Positions 1 through 6,796 are shown, counted from the stretch's first letter. The stretch: DNA of 10,976 nt from an uncultured Anaerosporobacter sp. (GCA_945787925.1 CALZJY010000033.1:1-10976), one strand, 5' to 3'. Translations and numbers: made by a program. The notes: generated by a model from the letters alone, not told the origin.

Positions 1-465
1 AACAACTTAGTGGATATTAAGAAACAGTTAAAGATTCAAACAATCGGTCATGACAAAGTAAATCAACTTCGTCATGTAAGATATTACAAAGACATTCATG
101 GAATGGTTGAACATATGAGAAAACAGGCGGATATCCTTCGTCCTAAATTCGAAGCAGTATTAAATATTTTGGAGGAAGAGCTAGGAGAGCTTGAAATTGG
201 TACTTGGACACGTCCAAGAGGCGGATACTTTATTTCCTTCGATACAATGGAAGGATGTGCAAAAGCAGTTGTAGCAAAAGCGAAGAAAGCTGGCGTTACA
301 ATGACACCTGCTGGGGCGACGTTCCCATATGGAAAAGATCCAAAAGATACAAATATCCGTATCGCACCATCTTATCCACCATTAGAAGATTTGATTGCAG
401 CAACAAAATTATTTGTTCTCTGTGTAAAATTAGTTAGTGTGGAAAAATTACTAGAAACAATGTAA
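1..465 (+). CDS. PLP-dependent aminotransferase, aspartate type Ic (3' end only)
   Basis: This is the C-terminal part (about 154 residues) of a class I/II pyridoxal-phosphate aminotransferase; the reading frame is open to the left edge, so the start and the PLP-binding lysine lie outside the window. The stretch RGGYFISFDTMEGCAKAVV, then TPAGATFPYGKDP and NIRIAPSYPPLEDL, is characteristic of the subgroup-Ic aspartate aminotransferases (the Pfam family once named Aminotran_MocR / alanine-glyoxylate transaminase). The arginine of NIRIAPSYP is the expected substrate alpha-carboxylate ligand of fold-type I aminotransferases. The likely reaction is transamination between an amino acid, probably aspartate, and 2-oxoglutarate in the cytosol; the exact substrate cannot be fixed from this fragment. 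A GTG at position 10 is not a real start, because homology to the family continues upstream. The gene ends with TAA and is followed at once by a terminator. Confidence 0.88.
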   Translation, partial: NNLVDIKKQLKIQTIGHDKVNQLRHVRYYKDIHGMVEHMRKQADILRPKFEAVLNILEEELGELEIGTWTRPRGGYFISFDTMEGCAKAVVAKAKKAGVTMTPAGATFPYGKDPKDTNIRIAPSYPPLEDLIAATKLFVLCVKLVSVEKLLETM

Positions 466-480
466 GAAATACTTGTTATA

Positions 481-537
481 AAAGCGTAAGAGCTTGTTAA
501 TACTATAGATAATCAGGCTTTTACGCTTTCTTTTATT
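481..537 (+). terminator. Intrinsic terminator of the aminotransferase gene
   Basis: Positions 481-493 pair with 517-529 as a 13-bp stem (one G-U) around a loop of about 23 nt, followed by the T-rich tract CTTTTATT. It begins 15 nt after the aminotransferase stop codon and separates that gene from pnp. The loop is rather long for a terminator, but stem and tail are convincing. Confidence 0.8.
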
Positions 538-643
538 GAAATAGAAAAATGTAGAAAAACTGATAATTATAGATAAATAACTAAACTTATCAATTATTTT
601 TGACTTTTTACTGAAATTATGTCTAGCAAATTAAATGTAAAAG
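538..643. other. AT-rich spacer, nothing recognised
   Basis: The non-coding gap between the aminotransferase stop (465) and the pnp start codon (794) is 328 nt. Its ends are explained by a terminator and by the pnp promoter and leader hairpin. The middle, about 538-643, is very AT-rich and I see no ORF, repeat or RNA structure in it. It may hold upstream promoter (UP-like) A/T tracts. A TTGACT at 600-605 is too far from the -10 to serve as its -35. Confidence 0.6.
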
Positions 644-652
644 TGTTATAAT
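644..652 (+). promoter_or_regulatory. Extended -10 sigma-A promoter for pnp
   Basis: TGTTATAAT at 644-652 is a perfect extended -10 element (TGn plus TATAAT). No good -35 is present at 17 nt spacing (TAGCAA at 624-629), which is tolerated when the extended -10 is present. Transcription would start near 659, giving a leader of about 135 nt that begins just before the long hairpin at 673-759. Confidence 0.7.
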
Positions 653-672
653 ATAGAAAGAGAACTAGTGAT

Positions 673-759
673 ATGGGAAAATTAACCCGAGACTTCTGAA
701 AAGTGTATTAGAATTCCTTTTGGTTTTAATGGGTTTTTCAGACGTTTCGGTTTTCCCAT
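673..759 (+). promoter_or_regulatory. Long imperfect hairpin in the pnp 5' leader
   Basis: The two ends are perfectly complementary (ATGGGAAAA at 673-681 with TTTTCCCAT at 751-759). After a 5-nt bulge (682-686), 687-693 pairs with 744-750; after one mismatch, 695-704 pairs with 733-742; and 707-713 pairs with 724-730 around a 10-nt loop. That gives about 33 pairs in an 87-nt element, ending about 34 nt before the pnp start. No U-tract follows, so it is not a terminator. E. coli pnp carries a leader stem cleaved by RNase III and then used by PNPase to repress its own mRNA. A similar autoregulatory role here is inference from position and shape. Confidence 0.72.
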
Positions 760-778
760 GACTAATTATAAATATAAA

Positions 779-785
779 AGGAGAG
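779..785 (+). promoter_or_regulatory. Ribosome binding site of pnp
   Basis: AGGAGAG lies 8 nt before the ATG at 794. This selects 794 over the in-frame ATG at 758, which sits in the 3' arm of the leader hairpin and has no Shine-Dalgarno sequence. Confidence 0.85.
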
Positions 786-793
786 TAAAACTT

Positions 794-2884
794 ATGTACA
801 AAAGTTTTTCGATGGAATTAGCCGGAAGAACACTTACGGTAGATATCGGTCGTGTTGCGGCACAAGCAAACGGCGCAGCATTTATGCATTATGGAGATAC
901 AGTGGTTTTATCTACAGCTACTGCATCTGAAAAACCAAGAGAAGGAATCGACTTCTTCCCACTTAGCGTGGAATACGAAGAAAAATTATATTCTGTTGGT
1001 AAAATCCCTGGAGGCTTCAACAAACGTGAAGGTAAAGCAAGTGAAAACGCAATCTTAACTTCTCGTGTTATTGACCGTCCAATGAGACCATTATTCCCTA
1101 AGGATTATCGTAACGATGTTACGTTAAACAACTTAGTAATGAGTGTGGATCCAGATTGTAGTCCTGAACTTACAGCAATGCTTGGTTCTGCAATTGCAAC
1201 AGCAATTTCTGACATCCCATTCGATGGTCCATGTGCAACAACTCAAGTTGGTTTAGTAGATGGAGAGTTCGTATTCAATCCAAATGCAGCTCAAAAAGCG
1301 GTTTCTGATCTTCAGTTAACAGTAGCTTCTACAAGAGATAAAGTAATCATGATTGAAGCTGGTGCAAACGAAGTTCCAGAAGACAAAATGATTGAAGCAA
1401 TCTATGCAGCACATGAAGTAAACCAAGAAGTAATCGCATTCATCGATAAAATCGTTGCTGAAGTAGGAAAAGAAAAACATGAATACATTAGCTGTGAAAT
1501 TCCTGAGGAATTAATGGCAGATATCATGGAAGTGGTTCCTCCAGCAGCTATGGAAGAAGCGGTATTTACTGATGTAAAACAAGTTCGCGAAGAGAATATT
1601 CGTGAAATCAAAGATAAATTAGAAGCTCGTTATGAAGAAACAAATCCTGACTGGGTTGAATTAATCGACGAAGCAGTTTACAAATATCAAAAGAAAACAG
1701 TACGTAAAATGATTTTAAAAGATCACAAACGTCCTGACGGAAGAGAAATCACTGAAATCCGTAAATTAGCAGCAGAAGTAGATTTACTTCCAAGAGTACA
1801 TGGTTCTGGTATGTTTACTAGAGGACAGACTCAAATCCTTACAGTAGCAACGCTTGCTCCACTTAGCGAAGCTCAAAGAATCGATGGTCTTGACGAAGCT
1901 GAAACAAGCAAACGTTATATGCACCACTACAACTTCCCAAGTTACTCTGTTGGTGAAACAAAACCATCTAGAGGACCAGGACGTCGTGAAATCGGTCACG
2001 GTGCTTTAGCGGAAAAAGCGTTAGTTCCTGTACTTCCTACAGAAGCAGAATTCCCATATGCGATTCGTACAGTTTCTGAAACAATGGAATCCAATGGTTC
2101 TACTTCTCAAGCAAGTGTTTGTGCATCCACATTAGCATTAATGGCAGCCGGTGTTCCAATTAAGAAACCAGTTGCAGGTATCTCTTGTGGTCTTGTAACA
2201 GGTGATACGGATGATGATTATTTAGTATTAACAGATATCCAAGGTCTTGAAGATTTCTTCGGCGACATGGACTTCAAAGTGGCTGGTACAAAAGATGGTA
2301 TCACTGCAATCCAAATGGATATCAAAATCCATGGTTTAACTAGACCAATCATCGAAGAAGCAATTAAGAGAACAAAAGAAGCTCGTATGTATATCTTAGA
2401 CGAAGTTATGTGTCCAGTAATTGCTCAACCAAGAGAACAAGTTGGCAAATATGCACCAAAGATCGTTCAAATTCAAATCGATCCTCAAAAGATTGGCGAT
2501 GTTGTAGGTCAAAGAGGTAAAACAATCAACGCAATCATTGATAAGACAGGTGTTAAGATTGATATTTCTGATGAAGGTGCAGTATCTGTTTGTGGTACAG
2601 ACCAAGAAATGATTGACGAAGCAGTTCGTTTAATCAAAACAATCGTTACAGAATATGAAGAAGGCCAAGTATTCGAAGGTACAGTAATCAGTATTAAAGA
2701 ATTTGGTGCATTCGTTGAATTTGCTCCTGGCAAAGAAGGAATGGTTCATATTTCTAAAATCAGTAAAGAACGTATCAATCATGTAGAAGATGTCTTAACA
2801 TTAGGAGATCATGTAAAAGTTGTATGCCTAGGTAAAGATAAAATGGGTAGATTTACTTTCAGCATGAAAGACGTAGAACAATAG
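794..2884 (+). CDS. pnp: Polynucleotide phosphorylase (PNPase)
   Basis: PNPase is a trimeric cytosolic 3'-5' exoribonuclease that degrades RNA phosphorolytically to nucleoside diphosphates and can add tails in reverse. The 696-residue product has the full family layout: first RNase PH-like domain (about 10-140), all-helical linker (about 145-310), second RNase PH-like domain (about 315-550), KH domain (about 553-615) and S1 domain (about 622-693). The active-site block reads TDIQGLEDFFGDMDFKVAG; D481 and D487 match the catalytic aspartates D486 and D492 of E. coli PNPase. The KH GxxG loop is G572-Q-R-G575. The S1 domain carries FEGTVISIKEFGAFVEF. The start at 794 is fixed by its ribosome binding site and by alignment of MYKSFSMELAGRTL with the family N-terminus; an in-frame ATG at 758 would add 12 residues. 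The gene is its own transcription unit, between an extended -10 promoter and a strong terminator. rpsO, often its neighbour, is not in the window. Confidence 0.98.
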   Translation: MYKSFSMELAGRTLTVDIGRVAAQANGAAFMHYGDTVVLSTATASEKPREGIDFFPLSVEYEEKLYSVGKIPGGFNKREGKASENAILTSRVIDRPMRPLFPKDYRNDVTLNNLVMSVDPDCSPELTAMLGSAIATAISDIPFDGPCATTQVGLVDGEFVFNPNAAQKAVSDLQLTVASTRDKVIMIEAGANEVPEDKMIEAIYAAHEVNQEVIAFIDKIVAEVGKEKHEYISCEIPEELMADIMEVVPPAAMEEAVFTDVKQVREENIREIKDKLEARYEETNPDWVELIDEAVYKYQKKTVRKMILKDHKRPDGREITEIRKLAAEVDLLPRVHGSGMFTRGQTQILTVATLAPLSEAQRIDGLDEAETSKRYMHHYNFPSYSVGETKPSRGPGRREIGHGALAEKALVPVLPTEAEFPYAIRTVSETMESNGSTSQASVCASTLALMAAGVPIKKPVAGISCGLVTGDTDDDYLVLTDIQGLEDFFGDMDFKVAGTKDGITAIQMDIKIHGLTRPIIEEAIKRTKEARMYILDEVMCPVIAQPREQVGKYAPKIVQIQIDPQKIGDVVGQRGKTINAIIDKTGVKIDISDEGAVSVCGTDQEMIDEAVRLIKTIVTEYEEGQVFEGTVISIKEFGAFVEFAPGKEGMVHISKISKERINHVEDVLTLGDHVKVVCLGKDKMGRFTFSMKDVEQ

Positions 2885-2892
2885 AGTTTATC

Positions 2893-2935
2893 ACCTTAGG
2901 GTCTTGACGTATGTCTTAGACCCTAAGGTTTTCTT
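2893..2935 (+). terminator. Intrinsic terminator of pnp
   Basis: ACCTTAGGGTCT at 2893-2904 pairs perfectly with 2918-2929 (12 bp) around a 13-nt loop, followed by TTTTCTT. It starts 8 nt after the pnp stop codon. A TTG at 2904, in frame with the next gene, lies inside this stem and is not a credible start. Confidence 0.92.
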
Positions 2936-2950
2936 ATATGTTTGGATGAG

Positions 2951-2956
2951 TATATT
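2951..2956 (+). promoter_or_regulatory. Possible -10 element for mlpA
   Basis: TATATT at 2951-2956 sits between the pnp terminator and the mlpA ribosome binding site at a sensible place for a -10, with TG three to four bases upstream. No convincing -35 is visible at 2928-2933. This is a weak candidate, offered because the strong terminator upstream implies that mlpA needs its own promoter. Confidence 0.25.
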
Positions 2957-2960
2957 GATT

Positions 2961-2967
2961 AGAAAGG
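2961..2967 (+). promoter_or_regulatory. Ribosome binding site of mlpA
   Basis: AGAAAGG lies 8 nt before the ATG at 2976 and selects that start over the upstream in-frame TTG at 2904 and ATG at 2946. Confidence 0.7.
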
Positions 2968-2975
2968 TTTGCGGT

Positions 2976-4250
2976 ATGATAAAGAAAAGACAATTATCCA
3001 ATGGGCTTACAGTTGTACTAGAAGAAATGAATCATTTGCGTTCTGTTTCCATCGGTGTCTGGGTGAAGGTTGGTTCTGCGAATGAAAACGAAGAGAACAA
3101 TGGGATTGCCCATGTGATTGAACATATGATGTTTAAGGGGACAAAAAAACGTACGGCGAATGAGTTGGCAGACGCTTGTACGATGATTGGCGGCAATATG
3201 AACGCCTATACAAGCAAAGAGTGCACGTCTTATTATGTGACCACGCTAGACACGCATACGGAAAATGCGGTTGAGATTCTTAGTGATATGTTATTGAATT
3301 CCTTATTTGATGAAGAGGAATTAGAAAAAGAGAAGAGTGTCATTATCGATGAAATCGATATGTATGAGGATTCTCCAGATGATTTGGTGCACGAATTGTT
3401 GCAAAAAGAAGTGTGGAAAGACCATCCACTAGGATATATCATTTCTGGTACGAAAGAAAATGTAACTGCAATGACAAGGGATGACCTGATTGCGTTCTTA
3501 AACAGCTATTATGTTGCGGACAATATGGTGATTAGTGTTGCGGGAAATATAAAGGAAGAGGAAATTATGCCGGTGTTAGAATGCTATTTTGGCGGACTAA
3601 GAGAAAGCGGTGCTCGTGAGGACGTTCCTGTTCCAGAATATCATAGTACATTTGTTGTTCGTGACAAAGATATTGAACAAGTGCATATGAACCTTGCCTT
3701 TGATGGTGTTGGAAATTTATCGGAAGAGAAATATGCCATGAGCATTGCAAATGCTATCTTTGGAGGAAATGAAAGCTCCATCCTATTCCAACAGATTCGT
3801 GAAGAACTCGGACTTGCGTACTCGATTTATTCCTATCCAAGCCCATATGATCTTGGTGGGTTATTCCAAATCGATGCAACATTAAACACGAACAATGTAA
3901 AGAAAGTGCTAAAGCTGATCATTCAGGCGATGGAAGAGTTTAAACAAAACGGTGTAACAGAGCGGATGATTATGCGTGCAAAAGAGCAAATCATTTGCGA
4001 ATTATTACTTGCAAGTGAGTCTAGCAGGGACCGTATGAGTAATAACGGAAAATCCGTGCTAAGCCTTGGTGAGGTGGAACCAGTAAGCGTAACGGTAGAT
4101 AAGATTAAGGCGGTTACTGCGGAAGATATCCATGCATTTGCAATGAAATACTTCACGACGGATCAGTTTAGTATTTGTTTTATTGGAAATACAGGTAGTA
4201 TCGAGTTAGAGGAAATAAAAGAATATTGGGAATCATTAGTAACAAAGTAG
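2976..4250 (+). CDS. mlpA: M16 family zinc metalloprotease (processing-peptidase-like)
   Basis: The 424-residue protein is an M16B-type peptidase, related to mitochondrial processing peptidase beta and to B. subtilis MlpA (YmxG). The inverted zinc motif HxxEH is present as H46-V-I-E49-H50, with the downstream glutamate ligand at E126 (SVIIDEIDMYEDSP), 76 residues later as the family requires. The second half is the inactive-fold partner domain with the usual R275...Y282 pair (REELGLAYSIY). It has no signal peptide or membrane segment, so it is probably cytosolic; the peptide substrates are unknown. The start is MIKKRQLSNGL, set by the ribosome binding site and by typical M16 N-termini. Placement directly after pnp matches the B. 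subtilis pnpA-ylxY-mlpA order, here without ylxY. It ends at a terminator 19 nt downstream. Confidence 0.93.
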   Translation: MIKKRQLSNGLTVVLEEMNHLRSVSIGVWVKVGSANENEENNGIAHVIEHMMFKGTKKRTANELADACTMIGGNMNAYTSKECTSYYVTTLDTHTENAVEILSDMLLNSLFDEEELEKEKSVIIDEIDMYEDSPDDLVHELLQKEVWKDHPLGYIISGTKENVTAMTRDDLIAFLNSYYVADNMVISVAGNIKEEEIMPVLECYFGGLRESGAREDVPVPEYHSTFVVRDKDIEQVHMNLAFDGVGNLSEEKYAMSIANAIFGGNESSILFQQIREELGLAYSIYSYPSPYDLGGLFQIDATLNTNNVKKVLKLIIQAMEEFKQNGVTERMIMRAKEQIICELLLASESSRDRMSNNGKSVLSLGEVEPVSVTVDKIKAVTAEDIHAFAMKYFTTDQFSICFIGNTGSIELEEIKEYWESLVTK

Positions 4251-4269
4251 AGGAATGATACTAGAAAGT

Positions 4270-4303
4270 GAACCGACTATTGCAATAGGCGGTTCCTTTT
4301 TTT
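4270..4303 (+). terminator. Intrinsic terminator of mlpA
   Basis: GAACCG (4270-4275) pairs with CGGTTC (4290-4295); after one A/G mismatch, CTAT (4277-4280) pairs with ATAG (4285-4288) around a TGCA tetraloop. Seven T residues follow at 4297-4303. The same bases carry the apparent metY promoter. Confidence 0.93.
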
Positions 4304-4308
4304 ATAAT
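4280..4308 (+). promoter_or_regulatory. Sigma-A-type promoter for metY, embedded in the mlpA terminator
   Basis: TTGCAA (4280-4285), a 17-nt spacer and a perfect TATAAT (4303-4308) form a good vegetative promoter. The -35 is the terminator tetraloop region and the -10 begins at the last T of the U-tract. The start would be near 4315, leaving a leader of only about 33 nt, too short for a SAM riboswitch or T-box. Confidence 0.65.
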
Positions 4309-4347
4309 AGAACTATCCTATAGCAATTAAGAAAGGCGAGAAATAAC

Positions 4348-5631
4348 ATGAGTAATACATATCATATTAACACACAATGTCTTCAAGAGGGATATAGCCC
4401 TAAGAATGGTGAGCCAAGAGTGGTGCCAATCGTACAGTCTACTACATATAAATACGACTCAAGCGTTGAAGTCGGTAAATTATTTGATCTAGAAGAAGAG
4501 GGATTCTTTTACACAAGACTAGCAAATCCTACAATGGATGCAGTGGAACAAAAGATTGCAGTATTAGAAGGAGGTGTAGGTGCCTTACTTACAAGTTCGG
4601 GAATGTCTGCAATCATGGTTGCAGTTTTGAATATTTGTAATGCAGGAGATCATATTGTATCCTCCGCAGCAATTTATGGTGGAACAATGAATTTATTTAC
4701 AGTTACACTAAAGAGATTCGGAATTGATGTAACACTTGTACAACCAGATTGCTCCGAAGAAGAGTTGCGTGCGGCAATCAAGTCAAATACAAAGGTTGTC
4801 TATGCAGAATCTATCGCAAATCCATCCCTTTGTATCGTAGATCTTTGCATGTATGCAAAAGTAGCTCATGAAGCAGGAATACCATTTATGGTAGATAACA
4901 CATTCGCAACTCCAGTAAATTGCAGACCGATTGAATTTGGTGCAGATATCGTTGTGCATTCTACTTCTAAATATATGGATGGGCATGCAGTTGCCCTTGG
5001 TGGTGTTATCGTAGATGGCGGGACATTTGATTGGAACAGTGAAAAATTCCCTGGATTATGCACTCCGGATGAATCTTATCATGGCATAATCTATACAGAA
5101 AGCTTTGGTAAACAAGCATATATTAGAAAAGCTAGGCTTCAATTAATGAGAGATATGGGGGTAACTCCATCAGCAAATAATGCATTCTTATTAAACTTAG
5201 GGTTAGAAACATTACCACTTCGTGTGGAAAGACATTGCGAAAACGCACAAAAAGTTGCAGAGTTCTTAGAAGCAAATGAACATGTAACTTGGGTAAACTA
5301 CCCTGGGCTTGAAAGCTGTGCATTCCATGAGATGGCACAAAAATATATGCCAAATGGAACTTGTGGTGTGATCAGCTTTGGATTAGAAGGTGGAAGGGAA
5401 GCGGCTACGAAGTTTATGGATAGCTTAAAACTTGCTTCTATCGTAGTGCATGTGGCAGATGCTAGAACAAGCGTGCTACATCCGGCAAGTACGACCCATC
5501 GTCAGTTAACAGATGAACAATTAGTAGAATGCGGCGTTGGTCCGGACTTAATCCGTATGTCCATCGGTATCGAATATATCGGAGATATTTTAGCGGATAT
5601 TCAACAAGCATTTGACGTGATTTATAAATAA
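4348..5631 (+). CDS. metY: O-acetylhomoserine sulfhydrylase (O-acetylhomoserine aminocarboxypropyltransferase)
   Basis: This 427-residue enzyme of the Cys/Met-metabolism PLP family most likely joins O-acetylhomoserine and sulfide to give homocysteine, the direct-sulfhydrylation route to methionine. PLP-binding features are visible: Y55 and R57 of YTRLANPT (phosphate contacts from the neighbouring subunit), the stacking Y110 of AIYGG, D183 of VDNTF and the Schiff-base lysine K208 in HSTSKYMDGH. The C-terminal substrate block HVADARTSVLHPASTTHRQL is typical of MetY, as is the length; methionine gamma-lyase and cystathionine gamma-synthase are usually near 380-400 residues. Some side activity as cysteine synthase or lyase cannot be excluded. 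The ATG is preceded by AAAGGCGAG. No riboswitch is present upstream. The gene is flanked by terminators and so is a single-gene unit. Confidence 0.93.
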   Translation: MSNTYHINTQCLQEGYSPKNGEPRVVPIVQSTTYKYDSSVEVGKLFDLEEEGFFYTRLANPTMDAVEQKIAVLEGGVGALLTSSGMSAIMVAVLNICNAGDHIVSSAAIYGGTMNLFTVTLKRFGIDVTLVQPDCSEEELRAAIKSNTKVVYAESIANPSLCIVDLCMYAKVAHEAGIPFMVDNTFATPVNCRPIEFGADIVVHSTSKYMDGHAVALGGVIVDGGTFDWNSEKFPGLCTPDESYHGIIYTESFGKQAYIRKARLQLMRDMGVTPSANNAFLLNLGLETLPLRVERHCENAQKVAEFLEANEHVTWVNYPGLESCAFHEMAQKYMPNGTCGVISFGLEGGREAATKFMDSLKLASIVVHVADARTSVLHPASTTHRQLTDEQLVECGVGPDLIRMSIGIEYIGDILADIQQAFDVIYK

Positions 5632-5633
5632 AA

Positions 5634-5667
5634 GAAAAGAGAGTAGTGGCCGCTACTCTCTTTTTTT
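5634..5667. terminator. Bidirectional terminator between metY and the small minus-strand gene
   Basis: AGAGAGTAG (5638-5646) pairs with CTACTCTCT (5653-5661) around TGGCCG. Seven T residues follow on the plus strand (5661-5667), and the A-rich run 5630-5638 gives a T-rich tail on the minus strand. It can end metY and the convergent small gene, whose TAG stop (5655-5653) lies inside the stem. Confidence 0.92.
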
Positions 5668-5844
5668 AGGTTCATTAGAGGAATCAGCCTCTTTTTTAGA
5701 GGAATCCTCTTTGTTTGGAATATTATTTTTACGAAAGTCTTTATCATAAATGATCGTACATGCGATCACGATTGCGGAAATAGACGGAATGAGGACTAGT
5801 AAGGTTACGATTAAACGATATAAGAATTCAACAATAGCGCTCAT
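5653..5844 (-). CDS. Small single-pass membrane protein, function unknown
   Basis: This 63-residue ORF encodes one hydrophobic segment (about residues 8-33, with LIVTLLVLIPSISAIVIAC) and a very polar tail rich in Lys, Glu, Asp, Ser and Asn (NKEDSSKKEADSSNEPKK). That predicts a membrane-anchored small protein; topology is not certain. The evidence that it is real is a strong ribosome binding site AGAGGTG (minus strand, 5859-5853) 8 nt before the ATG, a stop that falls inside the shared terminator, and the absence of any competing plus-strand gene. It is convergent with metY and divergent from tepA, with 124 nt between the two start codons. I recognise no family. The promoter is not clear. Confidence 0.62.
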   Translation of the reverse strand: MSAIVEFLYRLIVTLLVLIPSISAIVIACTIIYDKDFRKNNIPNKEDSSKKEADSSNEPKKRE

Positions 5845-5900
5845 AGAAAAAACACCTCTTTTTCTTAATATATGAGATAGGAATAAAAACGGTTACGTGG

Positions 5901-5929
5901 GAATAATTCAGATATTTTCTTGCATACTA
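5901..5929 (+). promoter_or_regulatory. Sigma-G-type (forespore) promoter for tepA
   Basis: GAATA (5901-5905), a 17-nt spacer and CATACTA (5923-5929) match the B. subtilis sigma-G consensus (-35 GHATR, -10 CATNHTA) at every defined base. Transcription would begin near 5936, about 32 nt before the ATG. No equally good sigma-A promoter is visible in the gap. The forespore role of TepA in Bacillus fits this assignment. Confidence 0.65.
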
Positions 5930-5958
5930 CATTATATATAGCGAAAAACGTAAAAGTT

Positions 5959-5964
5959 GGAGGG
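5959..5964 (+). promoter_or_regulatory. Ribosome binding site of tepA
   Basis: GGAGGG lies 4 nt before the ATG at 5969. An in-frame TTG at 5957 overlaps this Shine-Dalgarno sequence, so it is not the start. Confidence 0.8.
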
Positions 5965-5968
5965 AAAA

Positions 5969-6763
5969 ATGGAAGTTTACGGTGTAAACAATGAGATTGA
6001 AGCCGAGGAAGAGCAAGTAGTAGATGCTGCAAATCCCCAAGAAAAGGTACAAAATGAAAAAGAAAAGAGAGAGTCAGAGAAACTAAAAGATCAAAAGATT
6101 AATGAATATGGTCAGACTACCTTAAACAATAACAATAAGAAGATTCATTTGATGACGATTATTGGAGAGGTAGAAGGACATGAATGTCTTCCTCAACATA
6201 GCAAGACAACAAAGTATGAGCATATTTTACCTCAACTAGCATCTATTGAAGACAGCAAGGAAGTCGAAGGTGTTTTAATCCTATTAAATACCGTTGGTGG
6301 AGATGTAGAAGCAGGGCTGGCCATTGCGGAAATGATTGCATCACTTAGCAAGCCAACGGTGTCTCTAGTACTTGGCGGAAGCCATTCCATTGGAGTACCA
6401 TTAGCTGTTTCGTCAGACTATAGCTTTATCGTGCCAACTGCTACGATGATTATCCATCCTGTCCGTATGAATGGAACCGTAATCGGTGTAGCACAGACCT
6501 ATGAGTATTTTCAACGAATTCAGAATCGCATCCTTTCATTTATTGTGGATCATTCGAACATTAGTTATGAAGAAGTGGAAGCATTGATGCTCAATACGAC
6601 TCAGCTAGTAAAAGATGTAGGAACTATCTTAGTCGGAAAAGAGACGGTAGAGAAGGGAATCATCAATGAAGTTGGCGGAATCGATATGGCACTTAAGAAA
6701 TTAAACAGCATGATTGAAGAGAGAAAAAAGGAGCTCCAGGATTCTGAGGAGATGCAACAGTAA
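5969..6763 (+). CDS. tepA: ClpP-like serine protease, TepA family (translocation-enhancing / spore outgrowth protease)
   Basis: The 264-residue product has a polar, Glu/Lys-rich N-terminal arm (about 9-58, probably disordered) followed by a ClpP/crotonase-fold protease domain (about 60-248). The catalytic triad can be read as S140 in GGSHSIGVPLA, H163 in TMIIHPVRMNG and, most probably, D216 in TQLVKDVGTI. The LLNTVGGDVEAG stretch matches the ClpP oxyanion/substrate strand region. There is no signal peptide or membrane helix, so a soluble oligomeric protease is expected. In B. subtilis the homologue TepA (YmfB) is linked to breakdown of small acid-soluble spore proteins during outgrowth; its older name came from a proposed secretion role. 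The gene sits just upstream of spoIIIE, as in Bacillus, and has a sigma-G-like promoter, both supporting this identity over housekeeping ClpP. It has no partner ATPase gene nearby. Confidence 0.9.
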   Translation: MEVYGVNNEIEAEEEQVVDAANPQEKVQNEKEKRESEKLKDQKINEYGQTTLNNNNKKIHLMTIIGEVEGHECLPQHSKTTKYEHILPQLASIEDSKEVEGVLILLNTVGGDVEAGLAIAEMIASLSKPTVSLVLGGSHSIGVPLAVSSDYSFIVPTATMIIHPVRMNGTVIGVAQTYEYFQRIQNRILSFIVDHSNISYEEVEALMLNTTQLVKDVGTILVGKETVEKGIINEVGGIDMALKKLNSMIEERKKELQDSEEMQQ

Positions 6764-6767
6764 ACGG

Positions 6768-6796
6768 TTGCATCAAATATAAATACAAGGTATAAT
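6768..6796 (+). promoter_or_regulatory. Sigma-A-type promoter for spoIIIE/ftsK
   Basis: TTGCAT (6768-6773), a 17-nt spacer and a perfect TATAAT (6791-6796) lie 5 nt after the tepA stop codon. The start would be near 6803, inside the 5' arm of the hairpin at 6797-6837. It would let the translocase be made in vegetative cells independently of the forespore-type tepA promoter. Confidence 0.65.

Noticed and set aside
600..605. TTGACT as the -35 of the pnp promoter.
   Set aside because: It lies 41 nt before the -10, far beyond workable spacing; the extended -10 explains the promoter without it.
758..793. In-frame ATG at 758 as the start of PNPase, adding 12 residues.
   Set aside because: It lies in the 3' arm of the leader hairpin with no ribosome binding site. 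The ATG at 794 has AGGAGAG and fits the family N-terminus.
2904..2975. TTG at 2904 as the start of the M16 protease.
   Set aside because: It lies inside the pnp terminator stem; the added residues look like translated non-coding sequence, and the ATG at 2976 has a ribosome binding site.
5866..5893. Minus-strand AC-17-CATATATTA resembling a sigma-K promoter for the small membrane gene.
   Set aside because: The motif carries little information in AT-rich DNA, and the implied start falls on the ribosome binding site itself, leaving almost no leader.
6650..6657. GAGAAGGG, the B. subtilis SpoIIIE recognition sequence (SRS), on the plus strand inside tepA.
   Set aside because: A single 8-mer is expected by chance fairly often in about 11 kb read on both strands, especially in purine-rich coding strands. 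Only genome-wide strand bias would make it meaningful.
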